From NCBI RefSeq assembly GCF_947253065.1, contig NZ_CAMXWS010000011.1, forward strand, positions 1-57,728: a stretch of 57,728 nt of DNA, given 5' to 3'. The translations under genes were made by a program, and so were the position numbers. This DNA is from an uncultured Corynebacterium sp. (lineage in GTDB: Bacteria > Actinomycetota > Actinomycetes > Mycobacteriales > Mycobacteriaceae). This document shows positions 51,568 to 57,728 of this stretch, one piece after another. Within the stretch, counting starts at the first letter, position 1; each line of letters starts with the position of its first letter. The notes under the pieces are model-generated. The model was not told the DNA's origin. It saw only the letters and a program-made list of their open reading frames with translations, and did no database searches.

Positions 51568-53097
51568 TTATCCGCATGAGCCGCATGCATTGGCGGCGGG
51601 TGCTTGCTTGGGGGCACCGATCGTAGGCAAGCCGAGTCCCACGCCGACAGGTGCTGTGGTGGGAACCTGGCCAGCCTCGGCGTTGTCGCCGGCGAGCGTG
51701 CGACGGTGACTGTGAATTCCGGAATCCGCGATCAAATAGTGCGGACGCGCATCCGTGACCGTGACGTGCACGATATCGCCCGGGCGCACCGTGCGATCAA
51801 TATTGCCCTCGACGGTGAAATGCACAAGGCGGCCGTCGCGCGCACGGCCCGACATGCGGCCGGTGTCCTTCTTGTCGTGCGTCTCCTGCACGAGCAACTC
51901 CTGGTCCGTGCCCACGAGCTTCGCGTTCTCCTCGGCGCTGATGCGTTCCTGCAGCTCAAGCAGGCGCTCGAAACGCTCCTGGACTACCTTCTTCGGAATC
52001 TGATCGGCTATCTCCGCTGCCGGCGTGCCCGGACGCGGCGAATACTGGAACGTGAATGCCGAGGTGAAGCGGGCCTTCTCCACAACGTCAAGCGTTGCTT
52101 GGAAGTCTTCCTCCGTCTCACCCGGAAAACCGACAATGATGTCGGTCGTGATCGCCGCGTGCGGCAGCTTCTCACGGACCTCATCCAAAATGCCGAGGAA
52201 TTTTTTCGAACGGTACGAACGACGCATGTCTTTAAGCACCTTGTCTGAACCAGACTGCAGCGGCATGTGCAGCTGCGGGCACACATTCGGTGTCTCCGCC
52301 ATCGCGTCGATCACATCGGAGGTGAATTCCGCAGGGTGCGGGGACGTAAAACGCACGCGCTCCAGGCCCTCGATGTCACCGCACGCGCGCAGCAGCTTCG
52401 AGAATGCGGAACGGTCACGCTTCATGTCCGGATCGACGAAATTCACGCCGTACGCATTGACGTTCTGGCCAAGCAGTGTCACCTCAGTCACGCCCTGGTC
52501 GACGAGGGCTTTGACCTCAGCGAGAATGTCGCCCGGGCGGCGGTCCTGCTCCTTACCACGCAAGGACGGAACGATGCAGAACGTGCACGTGTTGTTGCAG
52601 CCCACGGACACGGATACCCAACCAGCGTAGGAGGACTCGCGCTTCGCGGGCAGAACCGATGGGAAATGCTCGAGAGCTTCGACGACCTCAACCTGGGCTT
52701 CTTCGCTGACGCGTGCACGGTCAAGCAGCGCCGGAAGCGCCGCCATATTGTGGGTGCCGAACACGGCATCGACCCACGGGGCCTTGTCGATCACGGTGTC
52801 GCGATCTTTCTGTGCCAAGCACCCACCGACGGCGATCTGCATGCCTGGGTGGTTGCGCTTGACCTCACGCAGCTGGCCGAGCGTGCCGTACAGGCGCTTG
52901 TCGGCATTCTCACGCACTGCGCACGTGTTGAAGACGATGAGGTCAGCTTCCGCATCTTCCGGTGCAGCCTGGTAACCAGCCTCTTCGAGCAGACCCGACA
53001 GACGCTCAGAGTCATGCACGTTCATCTGGCAGCCGAAAGTACGCACCTCGTAGGTGCGTGGATTTGTCTCTGTTGTCCCGATTGTCACGGTGGTCAA
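51568..53097 (-). CDS. miaB: tRNA-2-methylthio-N6-dimethylallyladenosine synthase MiaB
   Basis: A protein of 506-509 residues. It is a radical-SAM methylthiotransferase acting on i6A37 made by MiaA. The N-terminal UPF0004 domain has CQMN, CAVRENADKR and a third Cys in GGCLAQ. The radical-SAM cluster is CNNTCTFCIVPSLRG. A TRAM domain lies at ~395-460. The tail adds a glycine/cysteine end, NACGSCG. The start is TTG 53097 or GTG 53088. It is divergent from the gluB-like remnant. Confidence 0.94.
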   Translation of the reverse strand: MTTVTIGTTETNPRTYEVRTFGCQMNVHDSERLSGLLEEAGYQAAPEDAEADLIVFNTCAVRENADKRLYGTLGQLREVKRNHPGMQIAVGGCLAQKDRDTVIDKAPWVDAVFGTHNMAALPALLDRARVSEEAQVEVVEALEHFPSVLPAKRESSYAGWVSVSVGCNNTCTFCIVPSLRGKEQDRRPGDILAEVKALVDQGVTEVTLLGQNVNAYGVNFVDPDMKRDRSAFSKLLRACGDIEGLERVRFTSPHPAEFTSDVIDAMAETPNVCPQLHMPLQSGSDKVLKDMRRSYRSKKFLGILDEVREKLPHAAITTDIIVGFPGETEEDFQATLDVVEKARFTSAFTFQYSPRPGTPAAEIADQIPKKVVQERFERLLELQERISAEENAKLVGTDQELLVQETHDKKDTGRMSGRARDGRLVHFTVEGNIDRTVRPGDIVHVTVTDARPHYLIADSGIHSHRRTLAGDNAEAGQVPTTAPVGVGLGLPTIGAPKQAPAANACGSCG

Positions 53098-53186
53098 GTG
53101 TATTGCCCACCGCGGTCAACGCATAACCGCTCACCTGAGCACAGCCACGCTAATCTTGAAAGGGATCCAGCCCCCTGGAGGAAAAC

Positions 53187-53410
53187 ATGCTCACTTTTTC
53201 GCATCAACGCATCGGACGTTTCGTCGTCGGTGTGCTTGCTGCGTCTGTTTGCGCTCCGACGACCAAGCATCGATCGACGCTGTCAATGACGCTTTGCAGA
53301 AGATGTACGACGACGGTTCTTTCGATCGTTTCGTAATTGAGCACTTGAATATCGATCCAGATGAGCTGCGCGCCACCCCGGGCGATACATCCTTCTTAGC
53401 TGCGGAATAA
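53187..53410 (+). pseudogene. Remnant of a solute-binding lipoprotein gene (gluB-like)
   Basis: ATG 53187 has a strong GGAGG ribosome-binding site and TAATCT at about 53150 as -10. It opens a signal-peptide-like sequence, MLTFSHQRIGRFVVGVLAAS. About 75 nt on, the frame no longer makes sense. In another frame (to the stop at 53410) there is SIDAVNDALQKMYDDGSFDR, a typical end of family-3 periplasmic binding proteins. The middle of the gene is absent and the two ends are out of frame. In C. glutamicum the glutamate transporter gluABCD stands between miaB and recX, on this strand. Confidence 0.6.
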
Positions 53411-53421
53411 CAAGGGCACGC

Positions 53422-54057
53422 TTAGCCCTCTAGCTCTTCGCAGCGCTCATCGAGAGCTTCTTTCGCGATCTGGAGCGCCATTGATTGTGGGAAGCCACGG
53501 CGGGCCAACACCCCGACGATGCGGCGCAGCATTTTGTCGCGCTCCGCGCGGTCAGCTGGCACAGCTTTTACCGACTTAGCTTTCTTCCGTGCGAGAGTGC
53601 GGGCGAGTTCGCGTTCATCGTCTTCGTCGATTTGTTCCAGTGCGCTTTCCTGGTCAGCGGCAGATACGCCTTTGTCTTGCAATTCCAGGCGGAGCATTTT
53701 CGAGGATTTTCCGCGGCGCTCAAAGCGCTGGCGGACCCACTCATGCGCAAAGGCTTCATCGTTGATAAGGCCGGAGCGTTCGAGGGAGTCCAAGACATCG
53801 TCGATAAGCGCGGGGTCAGGTGCGTCCTCCCCTTCTTTGATGCGACGCGGATCAAGAAGACGCTGCCGCAATTCGTGGCGCGAGCGAGACCGCTGATCCA
53901 ACAAGCGCAGAGCACGTTCGCGCACCTTTGCGGTGGCCTTTTCGTGCTCGTGGTCGATCAGCCCCGGACCACCGCCTGCCGCGTATGCATCGAGCGCTTC
54001 TTGCAGCTTGCGGAGCTTTTCCGGGTCCGGCTCCCGCCGCGACGAACGTGACTGCAT
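53422..54057 (-). CDS. recX: RecA regulator RecX
   Basis: A protein of 211 residues. It modulates RecA by capping filaments. The RecX signature is RALRLLDQRSRSRHELRQRL, followed by VLDSLERSGLINDEAFAHEW. Two further helical repeats follow to the C-terminus. It follows recA by 6 nt and is expected to be co-transcribed from the SOS-controlled recA promoter. The start ATG is at 54057. A repeat copy encoding ALIDD is at 53799-53810. Confidence 0.95.
   Translation of the reverse strand: MQSRSSRREPDPEKLRKLQEALDAYAAGGGPGLIDHEHEKATAKVRERALRLLDQRSRSRHELRQRLLDPRRIKEGEDAPDPALIDDVLDSLERSGLINDEAFAHEWVRQRFERRGKSSKMLRLELQDKGVSAADQESALEQIDEDDERELARTLARKKAKSVKAVPADRAERDKMLRRIVGVLARRGFPQSMALQIAKEALDERCEELEG
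53799..53810 (+). repeat. CGTCGATAAGCG motif, copy 20
   Basis: In recX (LID). Confidence 0.9.
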
Positions 54058-54063
54058 TCCGGG

Positions 54064-55176
54064 TTATTTCTCCCCGGCGCCGGCGTCCTCATCATCGAAG
54101 TCGATATTGGGCACCATGTCGATCGCTTCGTCGCTCAGCTCATCGTCCTTGCCGGCGAATTCGCCGACGCCGAGCTTTTCAAAGATCTTGCGCTCCAGCT
54201 CATCAGCCAGATCTGGATTGTCCTTGAGGAACAGGCGGACCTTCTCCTTGCCCTGGCCGAGCTGATCCCCCTCATAGGTGAACCAGGAACCGGACTTCTT
54301 GATCACGCCGTTGTCCACACCAAGGTCAATGATGGAGGACTCACGCGAAATGCCTTCGCCGTACATGATGTCAAATTCGGCGATCTTGAACGGCGGTGAC
54401 ACCTTGTTCTTGACCACCTTGAGGCGAGTGCGGTTACCGATAGAATCCTGGCCGTCCTTCAGAGTTTGAATACGGCGGACATCGCAGCGCACGGACGAGT
54501 AGAACTTCAGCGCCTTACCGCCGGTAGTGGTCTCCGGGGAGCCGAACATGACGCCGATCTTCTCGCGCAGCTGGTTAATGAAAATCGCGGTGGTGCCGGA
54601 GTTGTACAGCGCACCGGTCATCTTGCGCAGCGCCTGGGACATCAGGCGTGCCTGGAGGCCGACGTGGCTGTCACCCATCTCGCCTTCGATTTCAGCCTTC
54701 GGGGTCAGCGCGGCGACCGAGTCAATGACGATCATGTCGATCGCGCCGGAGCGCACCAGCATGTCCGCAATCTCAAGGGCCTGCTCACCTGTATCCGGCT
54801 GGGAGACCAGCAGGTTGTCGGTGTCCACGCCGAGCTTCTTCGCGTAATCCGGATCGAGTGCGTGCTCCGCATCGATGAAGGCTGCGATGCCACCTGCCTG
54901 CTGCGCTTGCGCGATGGCGTGCAGCGCAACCGTGGTCTTACCGGAGGATTCCGGACCGTAGATCTCTACGATGCGGCCACGTGGCCACCCACCAATGCCA
55001 AGTGCGACGTCGATCGCGGTGTTGCCTGAGGAGATCGACTGGATCGGCGGGCGCTTCTCATCACCCAAACGCATGATGGCGCCCTTGCCGTAGTCCTTCT
55101 CGATCATCGCCATTGCCGCGTCAAGCGCGTTCTGGCGGTCGTTCGCAGCGGAGGCAGCCTTCTTCTTCGTTGCCAT
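54064..55176 (-). CDS. recA: Recombinase RecA
   Basis: A protein of 370 residues, full length with no intein (M. tuberculosis RecA has one). It drives homologous recombination and stimulates LexA autocleavage. Walker A is GPESSGKTTVALHAIA, Walker B is MIVIDSVAALTPKAE, and the loop 2 region includes NQLREKIGVMFGSPETTTGG. The C-terminus is acidic (FDDEDAGAGEK). ATG 55176. The promoter region upstream holds SOS half-boxes at 55309-55334. Confidence 0.98.
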   Translation of the reverse strand: MATKKKAASAANDRQNALDAAMAMIEKDYGKGAIMRLGDEKRPPIQSISSGNTAIDVALGIGGWPRGRIVEIYGPESSGKTTVALHAIAQAQQAGGIAAFIDAEHALDPDYAKKLGVDTDNLLVSQPDTGEQALEIADMLVRSGAIDMIVIDSVAALTPKAEIEGEMGDSHVGLQARLMSQALRKMTGALYNSGTTAIFINQLREKIGVMFGSPETTTGGKALKFYSSVRCDVRRIQTLKDGQDSIGNRTRLKVVKNKVSPPFKIAEFDIMYGEGISRESSIIDLGVDNGVIKKSGSWFTYEGDQLGQGKEKVRLFLKDNPDLADELERKIFEKLGVGEFAGKDDELSDEAIDMVPNIDFDDEDAGAGEK

Positions 55177-55308
55177 GGCGTGGTTCCTTTCGTTTTGTGT
55201 GTTTCCCGTTTCGCGTGGCTGAGAGTCTTGTCTTCTTAGACGGCACTCATCACGTGTCCGGTTCCCTCTTCACTGAAAATCACACTAGTGGGATGCGCGA
55301 CATCACCC

Positions 55309-55334
55309 TCGAACATACACGCACGAATGTTCGA
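55309..55334. promoter_or_regulatory. SOS box region upstream of recA
   Basis: TCGAACA (55309-55315) and ATGTTCGA (55327-55334) are the two perfect half-sites of the LexA box, but spaced wider than the 16-bp consensus. The 16-mer ending at 55334 matches TCGAACANNTGTTCGA at 11 of 14 defined positions. It lies 130-160 nt before the recA start codon. Confidence 0.65.
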
Positions 55335-55339
55335 ATAGG

Positions 55340-55582
55340 TTATTCGCCCGGCCTGTCAATGCCCAGTCGGCGCTCTTCAGGGACATCGAAGTCATCGCAC
55401 AGGTGGTCCCACACGATGCGGGGGTCTACGCCAGCGTCGATAAGCTCGCCCGCTGTTTTCCCTTCACCTGCGAAGACGTGCGAGGTCACAACCCACTGCC
55501 CTTTCGCGTCGCCGAATTCGTCGGTGACACGTTGGTGGAATTCCGTCAATCGCATGCGGCCCACTTTACGCGTCGCGCACAA
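55340..55582 (-). CDS. DUF3046 family protein
   Basis: A protein of 80 residues. The family is restricted to Actinobacteria and stands directly upstream of recA (Rv2738c). The sequence MRLTEFHQRVTDEFG is its signature, followed by LIDAGVDPRIVWDHLCDDF. Function is unknown. It reads in the same direction as recA, 163 nt before it. The N-terminal extension encoded from 55582 begins MCATRKVGRM, and an inner ATG (MRLTEF) nine codons on is the likelier start. Confidence 0.85.
   Translation of the reverse strand: MCATRKVGRMRLTEFHQRVTDEFGDAKGQWVVTSHVFAGEGKTAGELIDAGVDPRIVWDHLCDDFDVPEERRLGIDRPGE
55435..55445 (+). repeat. CGTCGATAAGC motif, copy 21
   Basis: In the DUF3046 gene (LID); followed by T. 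Confidence 0.9.
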
Positions 55583-55594
55583 CGCTTATCGACG
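55583..55594 (-). repeat. CGTCGATAAGCG motif, copy 22
   Basis: Non-coding, 18 bp before the bioY operator, inverted to copy 21. Confidence 0.9.
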
Positions 55595-55611
55595 CCCACC
55601 CAACCCCCTAA

Positions 55612-55640
55612 TTGAACACCGTTCAATGCCTCGCTATTGT
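55612..55640 (+). promoter_or_regulatory. bioY promoter with BioQ-type operator
   Basis: TTGAACACCGTTCAA (55612-55626) is a perfect palindrome that fits the BioQ box of C. glutamicum (TGAAC-N3-GTTAC type). Its left arm is also the -35 TTGAAC. After a 17-bp spacer comes the -10 TATTGT (55635-55640), 7 nt before the bioY ATG, giving a leaderless mRNA. Repressor binding would block the promoter. Confidence 0.75.
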
Positions 55641-55647
55641 TTCCTCC

Positions 55648-56232
55648 ATGACAACTACAACCCCGTCCGGCGCACGCGGAACCAGCGTCGCCACAGACAT
55701 TGCGTATATCGCGGTTTTCGCCGCGCTGATCTCCGTGCTCGGCTTCGTGGCAATCCCGATCGGTTCGGCTGGTGTGCCGATCGTGCTACAGAATGTCGCG
55801 ACGATTCTTGCCGGCCTTGTCTTGGGGGGCCGTCGTGGATTCTTCGCCACAGGACTCTTCTTGCTCATCAGTATTGCTTTCCCTGTGCTCGCTGGCGGCC
55901 GCACTCTCATTCAGGCCTTCGCGGGCCCGACGATCGGTTATCTGCTCGGCTACCTGCTTGGCGCTGCTGCCGCGGGCTATATCGCATACCGCGCACCGCG
56001 TAACAACAAGCTCGCTATGGTTGGCTACTTCGCTCTCGGCGGCGTCGTGGCGGTTTTGCTGCAGTACTTCTTCGGTGCCCTTGGCCTGATGTGGCGCGCT
56101 GACATGGCCTTCGGCCCAGCGATTGCTGCTCAGCTGCCGTTCATCCTGCCGGGTATGGCTAAGCTCGCCGTCATGATCGCCATCGCCATGGCTGTCCACG
56201 CTGCCTTCCCCCAGCTGCGCCGGACCCGTTAA
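55648..56232 (+). CDS. bioY: Biotin ECF transporter S component BioY
   Basis: A protein of 194 residues with six hydrophobic segments. BioY binds biotin in the membrane and works with BioM and BioN. The family motif is GFVAIPIGSAGVPIVLQNVA, followed by GLVLGGRRGFFATGLFLL and GRTLIQAFAGPTIGYLLGY. The ATG at 55648 is set by the promoter just upstream. An open frame from TTG 55612 would run through the operator. bioM starts 9 nt after its stop. Confidence 0.94.
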   Translation: MTTTTPSGARGTSVATDIAYIAVFAALISVLGFVAIPIGSAGVPIVLQNVATILAGLVLGGRRGFFATGLFLLISIAFPVLAGGRTLIQAFAGPTIGYLLGYLLGAAAAGYIAYRAPRNNKLAMVGYFALGGVVAVLLQYFFGALGLMWRADMAFGPAIAAQLPFILPGMAKLAVMIAIAMAVHAAFPQLRRTR

Positions 56233-56241
56233 TCTCTCGCT

Positions 56242-56958
56242 GTGCCCACTATTTCTTTCGACCGCGCCTGCGTCGCCTACAACTCCGATGCTGTACTGAA
56301 GCCATTCACGCTCGAGCTAACTGAGCAACGCATCGGCATCATCGGCTCGAATGGCTCCGGTAAATCGACTCTGGTGCGGCTCATCAACGGGCTCATCGAT
56401 CCGTCGTCGGGCACCGTGACCTATAACGGGCTCGATGTGTCCAAACACGGCAAAGAGGTGCGTCGCAAAGTCGGCTTCATTTTCTCCGACGCTGAAGCGC
56501 AGATCGTCATGCCCCAGGTGCGCGATGACATTGCTTTTTCCTTACGCCGCTTCAAGCTGCCCAAAGCTGAGATCAAAGCACGTGTCGACGACATGCTGCA
56601 CCGCTTCCAACTCACCGACCTTGCTGAAAACTCCCCACACACGCTTTCCGGTGGCGAGAAGCAGATGCTCGCGCTTGCCTCAGTGCTGGTCATCGAACCA
56701 GAAACGGTCATTGCCGATGAGCCCACCACCCTGCTTGACATGCGCAACCGGCGACGCATTATCCGCGAGCTGACTTCCCTTGACCAGCAGGTCATCGTAG
56801 TCACCCACGATATCGAGATGCTCGCCGATTTCGATCGTGTGCTGTGCATCAATGACGGCGACATCGTCTTCGACGGCCAGCCACGACAGGCCATTGCGTT
56901 CTACACCGACCTGATGGACCGGCTGGACCGCGCCGAAACTGAAAACCGGGAACCATAA
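56242..56958 (+). CDS. bioM: Biotin ECF transporter ATPase BioM
   Basis: A protein of 238 residues. It is the ABC-type ATPase that energises the biotin transporter. Walker A is GSNGSGKSTLVRL, the signature LSGGEKQMLALAS, Walker B VIADEPTTLLD, and the switch His is in VVTHDIEML. Start GTG 56242. It is the middle gene of bioYMN, and bioN begins 2 nt after the stop. Confidence 0.94.
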   Translation: MPTISFDRACVAYNSDAVLKPFTLELTEQRIGIIGSNGSGKSTLVRLINGLIDPSSGTVTYNGLDVSKHGKEVRRKVGFIFSDAEAQIVMPQVRDDIAFSLRRFKLPKAEIKARVDDMLHRFQLTDLAENSPHTLSGGEKQMLALASVLVIEPETVIADEPTTLLDMRNRRRIIRELTSLDQQVIVVTHDIEMLADFDRVLCINDGDIVFDGQPRQAIAFYTDLMDRLDRAETENREP

Positions 56959-56960
56959 CT

Positions 56961-57578
56961 ATGCGGATCAAAGAACTTCCGCTGGGCGTCTATATCCCAG
57001 GAACAACCGTTGTCCACCGCGCTTCCCCGGCAGCGAAATTCGTGGCACTGCTGGTCTTCATCATTTTGATCACCGCCTTGCCGACACACCCCTGGCACCC
57101 GTTTGCCGCAGCTTGCGGTGTGGCCGTGCTCTACGCGATCGCTCGCATCCCCTTCCGCACTGCCCTTCGCCAAGTTCTGCCGATCTTGCCATTCATGGCT
57201 TTCATCGGGGTATTTCTGTGGTGGCAGAACGGCCTAGAGCGAATGCTGATCACCGTCTTCGGGCTCATCGCCGCGCTCATGGCAGCAAGCTTGTTCACCT
57301 TGACCACCACCATCGAGGACCTCATGGAGGCTCTGGAGACCAATATGGCCCCGTTGGAACGCATCGGTGTGCCAGTAGACACGATCAGCCTTGCTATCGC
57401 ACTGACGATTCGTCAGATCCCCGTCATTCTGGGCACCGCGAATGAGTCCCTAGACGCACGACAGGCCAGGGGCGCGAATTTCTCGCTCCTGGCCTTTGGA
57501 ACTCCACTGGTCATCCGCAGCATCCGCCGTGCCCAATTAACGGGCGAGGCGCTGATGGCACGCGGAGCAGTGGATTAA
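56961..57578 (+). CDS. bioN: Biotin ECF transporter T component BioN
   Basis: A protein of 205 residues with about five membrane segments. EcfT proteins couple the ATPase to the substrate-binding S component. The two coupling-helix motifs typical of EcfT are visible near the end: LDARQARGANF and a second, ALMARGAVD (Ala-Arg-Gly). ATG 56961. It ends the bioYMN operon and is convergent with the next gene, 5 nt between stops; no terminator is apparent. Confidence 0.92.
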   Translation: MRIKELPLGVYIPGTTVVHRASPAAKFVALLVFIILITALPTHPWHPFAAACGVAVLYAIARIPFRTALRQVLPILPFMAFIGVFLWWQNGLERMLITVFGLIAALMAASLFTLTTTIEDLMEALETNMAPLERIGVPVDTISLAIALTIRQIPVILGTANESLDARQARGANFSLLAFGTPLVIRSIRRAQLTGEALMARGAVD

Positions 57579-57583
57579 ATGAA

Positions 57584-57728
57584 TTAGTGCTCGCCGCGCA
57601 GCTCACGCATGCGCTCTGCAACAGCATCCTTGTCCACGTTGGCGCTAGCGGCATCGTCTGCAGCGTTGGAAGAAGAGTTGCCCTGCTCGATGGCCTGCTT
57701 CTTACCGGACTCAAGCTGACCGCCCATC
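57584..57728 (-). CDS. 3' end of a probable PspA/IM30 family gene (partial)
   Basis: Only the last 48 codons are in the window, reading leftward, ending in DAVAERMRELRGEH and stop at 57584. The visible part is hydrophilic and helical, with ESGKKQAIEQGN. In M. tuberculosis and C. glutamicum a pspA-like gene followed by clgR stands near recA in this direction, so PspA is inferred from position. The visible ATG at 57727 is more likely internal than a start, and the rest of the gene lies beyond the window. Confidence 0.45.
   Translation of the reverse strand, partial: MGGQLESGKKQAIEQGNSSSNAADDAASANVDKDAVAERMRELRGEH

Noticed and set aside
645..55594. The 12-mer as FtsK-orienting (KOPS) or Chi site
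   Set aside because: Both should be strongly skewed to one strand of a replichore; the copies split 12 to 10.
645..55594. The 12-mer as DnaA box or as SOS box
   Set aside because: No TTATCCACA core, not a palindrome, and mostly inside coding regions without promoters.
55435..55594. Copies 21 and 22 of the repeat as a terminator hairpin
   Set aside because: They are inverted but 137 bp apart, with no U-tract and a coding gene between.

Overview
The window is a chromosomal segment of a Corynebacterium, or a very close relative. The DtxR-like protein carries both metal-site residue sets of the diphtheria toxin repressor. SugR, OxyR (Cys206/Cys215), LexA, SigA and SigB are all of corynebacterial type. 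The gene order ribD-like, aftC, msrB, hemQ, DUF3000, rnd, dxs ... dut, DUF3093, DUF4193, ppgK, sigA ... sigB, dtxR ... nrdR, divS, lexA ... hflX, dapF, miaA ... miaB, recX, recA is the shared Mycobacterium/Corynebacterium backbone. I do not recognise the species. Functions are assigned from recalled family motifs and synteny; no database search was possible.

Layout. 1-165: tRNA-Val and tRNA-Gly. 0.2-5.4 kb: RibD-like reductase, AftC arabinosyltransferase, MsrB, coproheme decarboxylase, DUF3000, RNase D. 5.4-11.2 kb, mostly minus: dxs, a TrmA/RumA-type RNA methyltransferase, DUF3710, dut, DUF3093 (plus) and DUF4193. 11.4-14.2 kb: polyphosphate glucokinase and the primary sigma factor SigA, which has an H1-like basic and acidic N-terminus. 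14.2-19.3 kb: DUF4190 protein, SF2 helicase, DUF3039, DUF3099, methyltransferase, dtd. 19.4-22.3 kb: sigB, dtxR, galE. 22.3-32.3 kb: DUF4192, PAC2 protein, Ski2-like helicase, oxyR, hrpA. 32.3-34.2 kb: nrdR and the SOS pair divS/lexA around shared SOS boxes. 34.4-38.8 kb: fructose PTS locus sugR, fruK, ptsF, ptsH. 38.8-46.6 kb: HNH nuclease, uracil/xanthine permease, hflX, a Cys/Gly-tailed protein, a membrane protein, dapF, miaA and a LigB-like protein. 46.8-51.6 kb: DUF349 protein, acetyltransferase, FMN glutamate-synthase-like protein, membrane protein. 51.6-55.6 kb: miaB, a remnant of a solute-binding protein gene, recX, recA, DUF3046. 55.6-57.7 kb: biotin uptake operon bioYMN, then the end of a probable pspA running off the window.

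How the genes work together. Three regulatory systems can be read directly. The SOS system has LexA boxes in the divS/lexA gap and upstream of recA-recX. Fructose uptake and phosphorylation is under a DeoR-type repressor with a promoter-proximal palindrome. Biotin import shows a BioQ-type palindrome over the -35 of a leaderless bioY promoter. Many genes here appear to be leaderless, with TANNNT placed 6-9 nt before the start codon.

Most notable observations. (1) The 11-mer CGTCGATAAGC occurs 22 times, on both strands at about one per 2.6 kb, and is followed by G in 17 copies. It lies in several reading frames and in intergenic DNA, and far less than one copy is expected by chance. It behaves like a DNA-uptake-type or other chromosome-wide signal that I do not know from any Actinobacterium. 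(2) A perfect H-type pseudoknot (9-bp and 8-bp stems) lies just upstream of the ptsH ribosome-binding site. (3) A gluB-like remnant sits exactly where C. glutamicum carries gluABCD. There are no IS elements, CRISPR arrays, rRNA operons or prophage genes.
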